Source of the DNA: G963669295 sp963669295
GTDB taxonomy: Bacteria > Bacteroidota > Bacteroidia > Flavobacteriales_D > CALLUQ01
Direction of reading: 5' to 3'
NCBI GenBank assembly: GCA_963669295.1
Contig: OY769938.1
Location: 5,394,001 to 5,458,000, forward strand
DNA: 64,000 nucleotides
Shown here: positions 25,120 to 35,400 of the stretch, piece after piece
Position numbering within the stretch: the stretch's first letter is position 1
Layout: every line of letters begins with the position of its first letter
Program-made: the position numbers and the translations under genes
The notes under the pieces: model-generated
What the model saw: only the letters and a program-made list of their open reading frames with translations
Database searches by the model: none
What the model was told of the DNA's origin: nothing

Positions 25120-26259
25120 CTAGTTAGCAACCATTAATTTGTGTTCCCACACGCGGTGCTCTGCCCCATTGGAGAGGCGGTAGTTCATTTGAACAACATA
25201 AGTGCCTGGTGCAAGCTTCGATTTAATTGGAAGAGTGATGGTTCCTTGAGCAGCATTGATGGTGGAAGTTTGAATCAATTTCCCATCAATGGCATAAATG
25301 CTTACACTACCTGTTGCTAACCACACCGGTGTAATAATTTTGATATGGTGGCGCGCTCGATGGTAGGTTAGGGCAAACTCTATTTCATCTGTTGTAGCAA
25401 TGCTCGTTGTTGGATTCAACCTTACTTTCACCGCATTGGGATCGCCCAATCCATTGCCACTGGTAAAGGTGGTTTGCATACCGCCCATGGCATCAAACCG
25501 GTGTACCAGGTCCGAACCCCAATCGCCTATAAGCATATCGCCATTGGGTAAAAATGCAATGCCTTCCGGTTGAGACATGCCGCTGATGAATATTCCTTCA
25601 TACACGCCAAGGCTATCAAATTGTTGTACCCTTCCCGTGGTCCAGTCTTCCACAAAAAAATCACCGGTACTGTCTCTCCACATGCCTGTGGGACCTTGCA
25701 ATACAGCACTGTTAATGAATATCCCCAGGTCGTTGCCATCCTTATCAAATTGGTGCACTACCCCATTCGAGCCATTGCCAAATTCGGTGACATAAAAATT
25801 GGTGTCGGCATCCCACAAATGCATCAATGCACTGTTCAATGCTCCAGTAAACTGGTCTACAAAGTTTCCGTTGAGGTCGAACCGCACCACTGAAGAATCT
25901 CCTGCCCATTGTGTAATGTAGATTAAACTGTCGGGACCCATGGCCATTTTCGATGGTTGCGACAAGGTATATCCTGATGAAAAATCGCCCATAAATGCAC
26001 CAGTAATGCCATCGTAACGCTTAATGGCACTGCTGCCAAAGCCCGATACCAATACACTGCCGTCTGGGTGAAACAAAATATCTTCTGTTTGTGCCAACCC
26101 GCCTAAGCCCGAGGTCACAAAATCGCCAAGGTAGGTCCCCAACTCATCGTACTTCTTCACGGTACTGGTGGTACGTCCGCTCACAAATACTTCGTAATTC
26201 TGAGCATGCAGGAAAAGCGGAGTAAGAAGCAACGTTGCAATAATTGATAAGCGCATCAT
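25120..26259 (-). CDS. secreted NHL/SMP30-like beta-propeller with T9SS-type C-terminus (379 aa)
   Basis: The signal peptide is MMRLSIIATLLLTPLFLHAQ. Residues about 20-285 form six or so propeller blades of the NHL/Vgb kind, each with a pattern such as VKKYDELGTYLGDFVTSGLG, IKRYDGITGAFMGDF, VVRFDLNGNFVDQF, VHQFDKDGNDLGIF and VQQFDSLGVYEGIFI. The last ~85 residues (SVSIYAIDGKLIQTSTI, LAPGTYVVQMNY, HRVWEHKLMVAN) look like a T9SS type A sorting domain with the usual beta-sandwich, although the end is less typical than KRMVKQ-type tails. The protein is therefore probably exported and anchored or released by T9SS. It is a single gene flanked by repeat blocks; its substrate or partner is unknown. 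Confidence 0.8.
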   Translation of the reverse strand: MMRLSIIATLLLTPLFLHAQNYEVFVSGRTTSTVKKYDELGTYLGDFVTSGLGGLAQTEDILFHPDGSVLVSGFGSSAIKRYDGITGAFMGDFSSGYTLSQPSKMAMGPDSLIYITQWAGDSSVVRFDLNGNFVDQFTGALNSALMHLWDADTNFYVTEFGNGSNGVVHQFDKDGNDLGIFINSAVLQGPTGMWRDSTGDFFVEDWTTGRVQQFDSLGVYEGIFISGMSQPEGIAFLPNGDMLIGDWGSDLVHRFDAMGGMQTTFTSGNGLGDPNAVKVRLNPTTSIATTDEIEFALTYHRARHHIKIITPVWLATGSVSIYAIDGKLIQTSTINAAQGTITLPIKSKLAPGTYVVQMNYRLSNGAEHRVWEHKLMVAN

Positions 26260-26480
26260 ATGAAAGATTTACCCTAAAGTTAAATTAACCATCGATGTGT
26301 TACGGGTCAATTCCATTTAAAATTCTTCATTTTTATACATGTCTAAACAGGGCAAAAAAGTGCCATTGAGCCACTATGAAAAGCAACAGGATGAAAATTA
26401 TCCGTTTAAAAAAATTCAAACGGCTTTGTTGCAGCTATAACAACAATTTCGAACAAAAACATACCGTATAATCTGCTGTA

Positions 26481-26510
26481 GGGTAAACATTGACTTTTCA
26501 ATGTTTACCC
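26481..26510. repeat. 12-bp-stem inverted repeat at the left end of the 22-bp array
   Basis: GGGTAAACATTG (26481-26492) and CAATGTTTACCC (26499-26510) are perfect reverse complements around a 6-nt loop. The right arm overlaps the first unit of the tandem array, and CAATGTTTACCC recurs at 26541-26552. It has no T-tract, so it is more likely a recognition or boundary element than a terminator. Confidence 0.8.
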
Positions 26511-26930
26511 ATGAACGTTGATGGTTGACCCATGGGCTTTCAATGTTTACCCACGGCCATGTGATGTTTTACCCATGACCACATGACGTTTTACCCACGA
26601 CCCTATGATGGTTGACCTATGACTACATGATGTGCTACCCACGACCGCATGACCTTCCGAACATGACTATATGATGTGCTGAACATGACCGCATGACCTT
26701 CCGAACATGACTATATGATGTGCTGAACATGACCGCATGACCTTCTGAACATGACCATATGATGTGCTGAACATGACCGCATGACCTTCCGAACATGACC
26801 ATATGATGTGCTGAACATGACCGCATGGCCTTCCGAACATGACTATATGATGTGCTGAACATGACTGCATGGCCTTCCGAACATGACTATATGATGTGCT
26901 GAACATGACCATGTCGTAGTTTACCCACCG
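26508..26930. repeat. 20-unit tandem array with 22-bp period (44-bp alternating dimers)
   Basis: Unit starts fall at 26508, 26529, 26550, 26572, 26594, 26616 and 26638, then every 22 bp from 26660 to 26902, and a last one at 26924. From 26660 to 26880 two unit types alternate strictly: AACATGAC(T/C)ATATGATGTG + CTG, and AACATGACCGCATGRCCTTC + CG. Early units and the last begin with CCCAYG instead of AACATG. There are no spacers, so it is not a CRISPR array. The period is not a multiple of three, so it is not a coding repeat. 22 bp is about two DNA turns, which would place a bound protein on one face at each unit (inference). Confidence 0.9.
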
Positions 26931-26998
26931 TTTTCACTCCTGTATACTCACTACTACATACTCACGCTCACGCTCGGTCTTCCCCGCCTGCCCGGTCT

Positions 26999-27022
26999 TC
27001 CCTGTCTGCCGACAGGCAGGGA
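26999..27022. repeat. 24-nt palindromic repeat, copy 3 (inverted)
   Basis: Reverse complement of the elements at 7769-7792 and 25059-25082. It is preceded by CGGTCTTC, the complement of the GAAGACCG flank seen at the other copies, and followed by TACATTTTGC, where the first two copies diverge. Confidence 0.75.
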
Positions 27023-27167
27023 TACATTTTGCTGCTCGTAACTCGCAGTAAAACACTCAGACACTGGCAGGGATACAATCCGCCTGAGGCGGACACTCAG
27101 ACACTCGCTTTCGTACCATATCTCCCAAGTGGCAGAGTGATCCGCTCTCCTTCATCAACCACACAAA

Positions 27168-27318
27168 CACTCCTGCGCAGGCACTCCGATGGCTATCGGG
27201 ACAGTAACATGTCTCCCCATGCTTATCCCGTCACCGTCAGCCACCCTATTCCCTCTAACACGCCCTCCACGTCTCACTCCTGCGCAGGCAGGAGTCCATC
27301 ACCAGCAAAGGTGCCTTG
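27168..27318 (-). repeat. ~150-bp long repeat, right arm (inverted partner at 7921-8072)
   Basis: The reverse complement of this block matches 7921-8072 with only a few differences, for example GGCGTGTT for GGTGTGTT and CGGAGTGCC for CGGGGTGCC. The opposite orientation makes the pair a substrate for inversion of the intervening ~19 kb by homologous recombination. Confidence 0.8.
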
Positions 27319-27538
27319 AGAGCTTGCTTCTCCCAACGCTCCACGAGGTCGGGATCGCAACGACGTGTACTTTAATGTGTATTTCCTGGTACCTCATCCA
27401 CCCCTCACACTTATCCCAAGGCAAGAGTCGATGTCCAAAGCATTCGATCGCAACATCTTGTGAATCAAGTAAATAACCTTAAAAAAAGTCCCTACCTGTT
27501 GTATTCCGTTGTCCTGAAGCTGTCTTTTTTGTCCCTAA

Positions 27539-27565
27539 TTGTTTGTATAGAATAGGGTATTCTTG
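27539..27565 (+). promoter_or_regulatory. weak promoter candidate for the giant-protein operon
   Basis: TTG at 27539-27541 and TATTCTTG at 27558-27565 resemble the Bacteroidota -33 and -7 (TAnnTTTG) elements, with one mismatch and a 16-bp spacer, which is short. The leader to the ATG at 27614 would be about 45 nt and A-rich without a Shine-Dalgarno sequence, as is usual in this phylum. Confidence 0.3.
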
Positions 27566-27613
27566 TAACGAGGCTTAAACCACCTCTTAATAACCACTAA
27601 AAACCAAATAAGT

Positions 27614-29389
27614 ATGTCGGACCAAAAGAAAAGGCCGGGCACTAAGGGTGCCCTGGCCAAGTTTACCCTCGCAGATAAAAAGCGCATTCAGCGGATAAAA
27701 AAGAGAAGCACCGCATTGGTACACACGGAGTTGGACCAGGGCGATGACGATGACAACACCCTCATTCTTCAAAAGTTGAAACAGGGCGGGCACGATGAAA
27801 AGCGGTCGCCACAGCTCATGAAGATGTTGAAGAAGCAACGCCAGGAAGCCAAGGTGCAACGCATGAAGCGCAAAAAGAGCGCCAGCCAGGAAGGCGATGG
27901 TTTTAAGCGGCAACGCAGGAGTGCCCCTGCTGCAGGCCCTGTTCCTACAGAAGCAGTAGGTGCCATTACCGACCTTTCTTCGGCAGATGGGGTAAACTAC
28001 GCCTGCAATGGCATGACCACCATTCCGGGAGGAAGCATCATGACCATGATGCACCTGCAACTGTTGGAAGATACCACCAGTGAGCCCATTGGTGAACCTA
28101 CCATACTGACCGAATTCGACAATGGAGAATACCTTACGGCCTCTGCCAATGGAGTGGTAAAGAACCCTAAAAATGGGGTAAAAGCACACATGATCTACAC
28201 CTATGTGCCTTTTGATACCCAGGTGCCGGTCACCAAAAGTGTGATGGCAGTAGCTACCAGCAACCCAGCCACCCGACCACGGGTAGATGATCCGGTGTAC
28301 AAGGGAGCCAGCCACGACCCCAGCTTTGTGAAAATTGGCTTGAACCGAACCACCAACCAGGGGCAGGATTGCGACTACAACTTTACCAACATTGTTCGGG
28401 ATTCGAACACCGGCTACCCCGACTGTGCCATTCCTATTAAAGGAGAAGTGATTTTTTATTCGGCCATCAAAACACCGTTGGCCGATAACATCACCGGTGG
28501 CATATACATTGTAAAACAAGAAGAAGGTGGTGCCGTAGGCATGAATTCCGACATCGTGAACTACGAAGGCAATTTTGCCAGCTACTTTAAAGTATTGAAC
28601 CCCAACGACGGGGGCAACATATTGCAATGGGATTTTGGCGGTACTGGCTACGATGGCGGTGCGCGCTTTAACCAAAACCCGTGGAGCAAAAACACGCCGT
28701 TGGTGATGAACATGAGTTTTACCGTACACACCGAAAGCTCTAACGCCAATGGCATTTCCATCTACATCAACAACGACCCGGTAACCCCTACCTCTCCTAT
28801 TAACAAGGCGCATGTAGCTCCCATACAGTTTGCCTGGGGTTGCTTAGTGGCGGGCACCAAAATTACCATGGCCAACGGCCGCACCAAGATGGTAGAAAAA
28901 GTAAACGTAGGCGACCTGGTAAAGGCCGACCTCAGCGGACGGGTATTAAAAGTACAAGACACCATTTGGGGCATGGAAAAGGATCCGGTAGTGGTCATCA
29001 ACACCGACGATAAGCTCGATGTAGCTGTGACGGAAGATCACCCTATGATTACTCCCGATGGGGTGAAGCTCGCCAAAAACCTGAAGGTAGGCGACATCCT
29101 TTCTTCTAGCGATGGCATATCGGTAGTTACCAAAGCCAGCAGGGTGAAATACAAAGGTAAAGTGTACAACTTTAACCTGGTGAATCCCGACGGTTCGAAC
29201 AACCCGCCCATTGGCAACGACAACACCACGATTTTTGCCAATGGCCTTTTGGTAGGCGACAATGCGATGCAACGCTATTTTACCAAAGTAGAACGCAAAA
29301 AGGTGGGCACCATTTTACAGCGGTTGCCCAAAGAGTGGCATCAAGACTACCTCAATCATTTGAAAGAACAAAAAAAGCAAAAGGCGTAA
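27614..29389 (+). CDS. Hint-domain protein with basic N-terminus (591 aa), first gene of the giant-protein operon
   Basis: Residues 1-115 are strongly basic and polar (KKRIQRIKKRS, MLKKQRQEAKVQRMKRKKS), and there is no signal peptide. Residues ~115-405 are beta-rich with no family I recognise (GQDCDYNFTNIVRDSNTGYP, NILQWDFGGTGYDGGARFN). A Hedgehog/intein (Hint) module starts at C410 in WGCLVAGTKITMANGR, continues with EKVNVGDLVKA, has the block-B histidine H476 in VTEDHPMI, and ends near TTIFANGLLVGDN (N543). About 45 basic residues follow. Hint modules cleave at the N-side of their Cys, so the beta-rich part could be released, but the usual polymorphic-toxin LVHN junction is absent. It lies 21 nt before the 3795-aa gene. 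Function unknown. Confidence 0.75.
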   Translation: MSDQKKRPGTKGALAKFTLADKKRIQRIKKRSTALVHTELDQGDDDDNTLILQKLKQGGHDEKRSPQLMKMLKKQRQEAKVQRMKRKKSASQEGDGFKRQRRSAPAAGPVPTEAVGAITDLSSADGVNYACNGMTTIPGGSIMTMMHLQLLEDTTSEPIGEPTILTEFDNGEYLTASANGVVKNPKNGVKAHMIYTYVPFDTQVPVTKSVMAVATSNPATRPRVDDPVYKGASHDPSFVKIGLNRTTNQGQDCDYNFTNIVRDSNTGYPDCAIPIKGEVIFYSAIKTPLADNITGGIYIVKQEEGGAVGMNSDIVNYEGNFASYFKVLNPNDGGNILQWDFGGTGYDGGARFNQNPWSKNTPLVMNMSFTVHTESSNANGISIYINNDPVTPTSPINKAHVAPIQFAWGCLVAGTKITMANGRTKMVEKVNVGDLVKADLSGRVLKVQDTIWGMEKDPVVVINTDDKLDVAVTEDHPMITPDGVKLAKNLKVGDILSSSDGISVVTKASRVKYKGKVYNFNLVNPDGSNNPPIGNDNTTIFANGLLVGDNAMQRYFTKVERKKVGTILQRLPKEWHQDYLNHLKEQKKQKA

Positions 29390-29410
29390 CCACGCTTAAC
29401 ACCTACAATC

Positions 29411-32400
29411 ATGGCCTACACAGAAATCGCTACGCCCGGCAGTGGCCCGGCTCCCGTACTCACTAATGTTACCTTCGATTTTAACTCGAACACCATCAAT
29501 GTGGCGTTTACCAACACGGGACTTAGCTATACCACCTACTCCGTTATCTTGTTCGAAAATGGGGTTCCCATTCAGGCTGCTACCGCTGGTATTGGGCAGG
29601 GCACCCTCGTAACTACGGCATCGTTGCAGGCCACCAACCGCTATACGGTAGCGGTAATGGGTACGGGCAGCCCCAACAGTGCTTACAGCAACATGTATGC
29701 GGTGATTGTAAACACACCGGTGGTAAAAAAGCTGGTACTGAATGGCGATAACACTGCCACTGCACACTGGAAACATGTGCCGGGTTATGCTGCTACGGTT
29801 GGACAAACCGGCTACTACATTAAGTTGTACAACAGCAACAACAAGCCTACCAAAAGCATCATCCAACCCACCGACCAGCTGCACCAAACGTTCGAGCTGC
29901 CCACTGGTTACGATGCCAATGGAGGATACATCACCTTATCGTTGGCCGACAATGGCAGCAACAGCAGCACCAGCGAAAAGTTCTACTTCAACAGTCAGCA
30001 GGTAGACCAAACCACCATGAAGGTATACTACGACGGCAGCACCATCCAGGCCACCTGGGGCGCTCCTTCACCTGCACCCGCAAAATACAAGGTCACCATC
30101 TTAAGCAATAACGACGAAATTGCTTCACAAGAGGTTTCCGGACTGGTGGCCCTTTTTGAAATGGCGTTAACCAATTTGTCGAGCTATACCTTAATAGTAC
30201 AACCAATTAACGATGCCGGTGCCTATGGTGTGCCCAGCACGCCCACCGACATCCTTACCGAAAAGCCTGAAATTACAGGCATCTACTACAATGGGCAAGA
30301 CCTTAAGGTGTTTTGGAACAAGCTCAGCGAGCCCAATATCTTTGGCTTTTATGTAATCATTACCACAGCCATTAATGGCAACACCAATGTGCAAGAGGTA
30401 CAGGCTACTTCCCCCACCAAAACCAGTACTCCCCTCACCCTATCGCCAGGCGAATTTTGCGAAGTAGCCGTACAGGCCGAGGGTAACTTCACCTATGGAA
30501 TGCCTTCCGATCCGGTATCGCCCATCCAGGGCACGCCAAAAATTGCTTCGGTAGATTACCAGGGCAACCGGCTCAAAGCCAGTTGGAGCGCATTGGTAGA
30601 CCGCGCGCCCCTCACCTACCTGGTGGCTGTAATGGATGGCAACACGGTGGTGGATAGCATTACCACCGTTGATTCCGACATCGAGTGGCGCACTGCCCTT
30701 GCACCGAGCCTTACCTATAAATTGGTGGTCACCGCCTTTCGCGGCAACGCCAGCAGTCAACCCTCAAAAGGAAAGGCCATTATTGTTGATGCGCCTGAAA
30801 TCAACAACGTTACCTACGATGGTTCCATCATTAATGTAGGATTCAACCCCATTCCAAATGCACCAGCAGGCTATGCCTACCACATCCACCTGTACGAAAA
30901 TGGAAAAACCATTCAAACCGCAAAAGCAGGGGCCAATAGTGGCAGCTTAACACCCGATGCGCCCTTGCAAATGGGCAATGCCTACACGGTAGCAGTACGA
31001 GCCGTATCGGCAGGTACCAGGGGGCCACGCTCCTCCTTCCTCGAAGTATTGCAAACACCACCTACCATCACTAAACTCGAAATCAATGCCAACAATACCG
31101 CTACTGCCCATTGGGATGCTTCGTTGGCATACCTGGCACCAAGCAGTACGGTAGCCTATGCCTTGTTCCTTTACAAAGCCGATGGCAAACCCGCAGGATT
31201 GCCCATCATGCCCACCGATCAGTTTCAACAAACGTTCGATCTCCCCAGAGGCTATAGCCCCGATACTGGCTATTACCTACAAATACAAATGAGTGCCGGT
31301 GGGTCGATGGCTCCCATGACTGCCCCTTTCTACCTCAACGGTGAGGTGGTAAGCGACGTACAAACCAACAATGCCGGCAACTCTATTGTAGTAACCTGGG
31401 ATGCCGCCACAGGTGGCGAGCGCTACAAAGTGTGGCTTTGCCAAAATGGGGAGCCCATTGAACATCAAAAAGTAAGCGGTACAGCAGCCCAATTCGACCT
31501 TTTTACCAACGAAGCCAATACGTATGAAGTAATGGTGCAATCGGTGAATACCGACAATGCCTATGGCCCGCTTTCTCCTGCGGCAGAGGTCGTGACCCAG
31601 CACGCTGAAATCATTCAAACGGTATACGACGGCACCAAGCTGGTGGTGACTTTCGATGAAATTGATGATCCACACATCACCGGGTACCACCTTCTGCTTA
31701 CCCAAAATACCACCAACGGACTCACCACCACCACTAAAACGGTAACCAAAAGTCCGGCCTCCATGGCCATGGACGACACCAACTACAATACCATTGCCAT
31801 ACAGGCCGTTAATGGCAATAACGCAGGGCCAATTTCTGAATCGCTGGAGCCCATTACCGGTATTCCATCCATGGTTCAAGCCCACTACAACGGGCAGGAA
31901 CTGCAGCTCGAATGGACTGCCGTAAGTGGCGCTGAAGGCTATATTGTATTGGTAGCAGAAAACGGTGGTGGTGTAAGCACCTATACTACCGATAGCACCC
32001 GGTTGGTACTCGATGCACTCAATGTTACTGCTGCGTATACGGTGCAGCTCTTTGCCACCAACAGTCGCTCGATAGGGCCGGCACATGGCAAAACCAACCT
32101 GCTGCTGCAAGCACCATCCCTTACCGGAGTGAGCTACGACGGTACCACCATCAATGCCTCCTTCGATAAAAGTGGCATGCCCTCGGGTACCAGCTATACG
32201 CTATTGTTGCTCAAAGATGGGGAAGTAATTCAAACCAACGGTGCCGGCAACGGCAGTGGCACGCTTACCCCACAAAACGCCTTTCAACCCAACAGCCTAT
32301 ACAGCATTGCCGTACAAGCCAACAAGGGAGTTGTATACGGTCCTTTAAGCACCAGCAGCAACCTGCTCACTGTTCCTCCTACCATCACCAAATTGGTGAT

Positions 32401-35400
32401 TAACAACGACAATACTGCCACCGCCCATTGGGAATCGGCATTGAGCTACCTCGCCCCAGGCGACGCTACCTATGCCCTATTTTTATACAAGGCCAATGGC
32501 CGGCCGGCCGGCATCCCTCCGATGCCCACTAACGGGTTTGAGCAAACCTTTAACCTGCCCGGCAATTACAAGCCCGGCAACGGCTACTACCTGCAACTAC
32601 AAATGAGTGCCAGCGGTTCTTCCGCCCCACTCACCCCTAAATTCTACCTCAACAGCGAGGTAGTTACCAACGTACAAACCACCAACAGCGGCCAGGCCAT
32701 TACAGCCACATGGAATGCCGCTACCGGCACTGACCGCTACAAAGCGTGGTTGTACCTGGATGGAACCCCCATTGCACATCAAAAAGTACAAGGCACCACC
32801 GCACAATTTGATGCCGCTACCAATGCCGGACAATACCAGGTATTGGTGCAAGCCATCGACGACAGCCATTCATTTGGCCCGCTTTCAGCCCCCGCAAATG
32901 TGGTGACCCAAACCCCTGCAATTGTTGAAGTGCGATACGACGGCAACGCCCTTACCGTAAGCTATGATGAGGTAAGCAGCGATGCCGTGGATGGGTACCA
33001 ACTGGTAGTGACTCAAAACACCACCAACGGATTGGAAACCACCCTCCACAGTGTTGCCTCCAGTCCGGCCTCCGTACCCTTTGCCTCTTCCAACTATGGC
33101 ACCGTTGCCATACAGGCATTGGCTGGCAACAACACCGGCCCGGTATCGGAAACAATAACACCCATTGCTGATGCTCCCACCATTTTACAAGCCAATTATG
33201 ACGGTGGTGAATTGGCCATGGAATGGACCGCAGTACATGGCGACGATGTAGGCTATACCGTAATGGTATCGGAAAATGGAGGAAGTCCTACCCACTACGA
33301 TACCATTGGCACCTCACTGAAAATCAACCAACTTAACCCGGCCAACACGTACGACCTACAAGTATATGCCCACAGCGACCGGGTAATGGGTCCTCCCGAC
33401 AACAAGGTAACAGCCTTGCTTGCTGCTCCGGTATTGAGCAATGTAACCTACGACGGTACGGTAATCAACGCTACCTTTAATGTAAGCAACATGCCTTCGG
33501 GATGCAGCTATGCCCTGCTCTTGCTCAAAGACAATGTGGTGATTCAAACCAACCGTGCTGGCAATGGCACGGGCAGCCTTACCCCACAAAACTACTTGCA
33601 ACCTGGTAGTGTGTACTCCATTGCTGTACAAGCCACCAATGGGGTAACGCAAGGGCCGTGGAGTAACAACAACAACCTCACCATCAACCCGCCCACCATC
33701 GAAAAAGTGGTGGTAGATGGCAACATGGTTACCGCCTACTGGTCGGTACCCAAAGACTTTTACCCTTCGTCGGGCACGGTATACCAACTTATTTGTTACA
33801 ACAGCAACAACAGGCCCACCAAGCCCATTATGCCCACCAATGCTTTGCAACAAACATTTAAGCTGCCCAACAATGCTGCTTATGTTACGGTGCAGGCCAG
33901 CGACCCCGCCAGCCAGGGACCGGTAAGTCAGCCTTTCCATATTAATACCCATACCATAGATCAGCTTACCGCCCATTACACCAACCAATTGGTAACCATT
34001 GGATGGCAGGCCGAAACGGGTGCCGATTTTTACGAAGTGAGCATTTTTGAGCAAGACGCCTTGTTGAGCACTCAAATTGCCTACAGCGAATCGGCATTGG
34101 TAGAAGTACCCCTCGACGAATGGCGGCAATACAATGCCCGTGTACGATCGGTAGACGGTCAGGCCTATGGGCCTTTATCGGGGCCGGTAGACATCCTTAC
34201 CGATGTGCCCAACATTACCATAGCAGACTACACAGGCAACCAGTTTGCAGGCAAAATAGAAGTGCATTGGGACGCTGTAAACAACTACAAAGGCAACTAC
34301 TCTGTTCAACTGCTGGATGGCAACACCGAATTGCAAACCCTTACCAACCAAAGCAGCCCTGCCACGCTGGTGTTAGCCGGAGCAGAAGCATGGCGCAAAT
34401 ACAAGGTGCGGGTAATGGCACAAAGCGCTGAAAACTCCAGCCGATGGAGCAGGAAAACCAATGTAGTGACTGCAACACCTGAAAACGTGAAGGTGGTGAA
34501 CCAGGGAACCGCCCTCGATGTGAGTTGGGACCCGGTATTGCAATCGTGGATTACCGGCTACGAAGTAAGCCTGTTGGAAAATGGCGCAGCAAGCACCAAC
34601 TACCCTCCAGTATATGCAGAAACCAACCATGCTACCCTCCCCTACGCTGTGCCTACTACCAGCAACGACTTTACCGTGGTGGTACAAGCTTTGAGCGACG
34701 TGGCTGCAGGCCCTACTTCAACCCCTGTAGGTGTGCTCACCATGACCACCAGCATCATCACCACTGCCTACAATGGCAGCCTGGTAACCGCCACCTGGAA
34801 AAGTACCAGTGCCGACAGCTACATCATGGGCATTTACGAAGACGACACCCTGCTCAAAAGCATCAATACCTACAACACCAGTGGCTCCATTGAAATTGCC
34901 CTCAACCCCAACGACCAAATCAAGTACCTGGTGAAGGTACAAGCCGTTGTGGGCACCGCTGTAGGCATGCCCGACGATGGCATGTACATCATACAAACCG
35001 CACCCACCGTTACCGAAGTCGACATCAACCATGCAGACAATGCCGTAACCGTGCAGTGGAACGAAATTAGCAATGTACAAGGGTATTACGCCAACCTGTA
35101 CGAAGGCGATACCTACCTTACCGGCAACCAGCTCACGGATAAAAGCGACACCACCACCACCATCGACTACGACTTTGAGCCGTGGCGATCGTACAACATT
35201 AAAATATACGGATATACCGCTGCAGGTGAAAGCACGGGCCCCAGCACTGTATTGAGTGGACTGGTTACTGCAGCCCCGGTGGTAGAAGAAGTGTATTACA
35301 ACAATACCAATGTGTTGGTGAAGTGGAAGCCGCTCCAAAATGCCGACATCACCGGCTACCTGGTGACCCTGTTGGAAGATGGTGACCCTGTTACCGCCTA

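Larger units (their letters stand above)
26946..27538. other. gene-free region upstream of the 32-kb operon
   Basis: The stretch holds an inverted set of the repeat modules seen at 7660-8072 (26999-27022 palindrome, 27168-27318 long arm) and otherwise no supported gene. Short frames here share peptide strings with frames at 7543-8031 only because the DNA is repeated. The last 100 nt before 27614 are AT-rich and probably hold the operon promoter and leader. Confidence 0.7.

Noticed and set aside
26635..26912. Two overlapping minus-strand frames with 22-residue repeats
   Set aside because: A 22-bp DNA period leaves several frames open at once; the array is noncoding in character and the products lack any protein features.
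26508..26930. CRISPR array
   Set aside because: Units are contiguous without unique spacers and there are no cas genes in the window.
27029..27319. Frame sharing peptide strings with a frame at 7543-8031
   Set aside because: The shared peptides come from the 150-bp inverted DNA repeat; neither frame has coding character.
27614..29389. Intein inside a host protein
   Set aside because: Only ~45 residues of basic sequence follow the Hint module and no split host domain is visible, so a Hint-type processing domain is more likely than a splicing intein.
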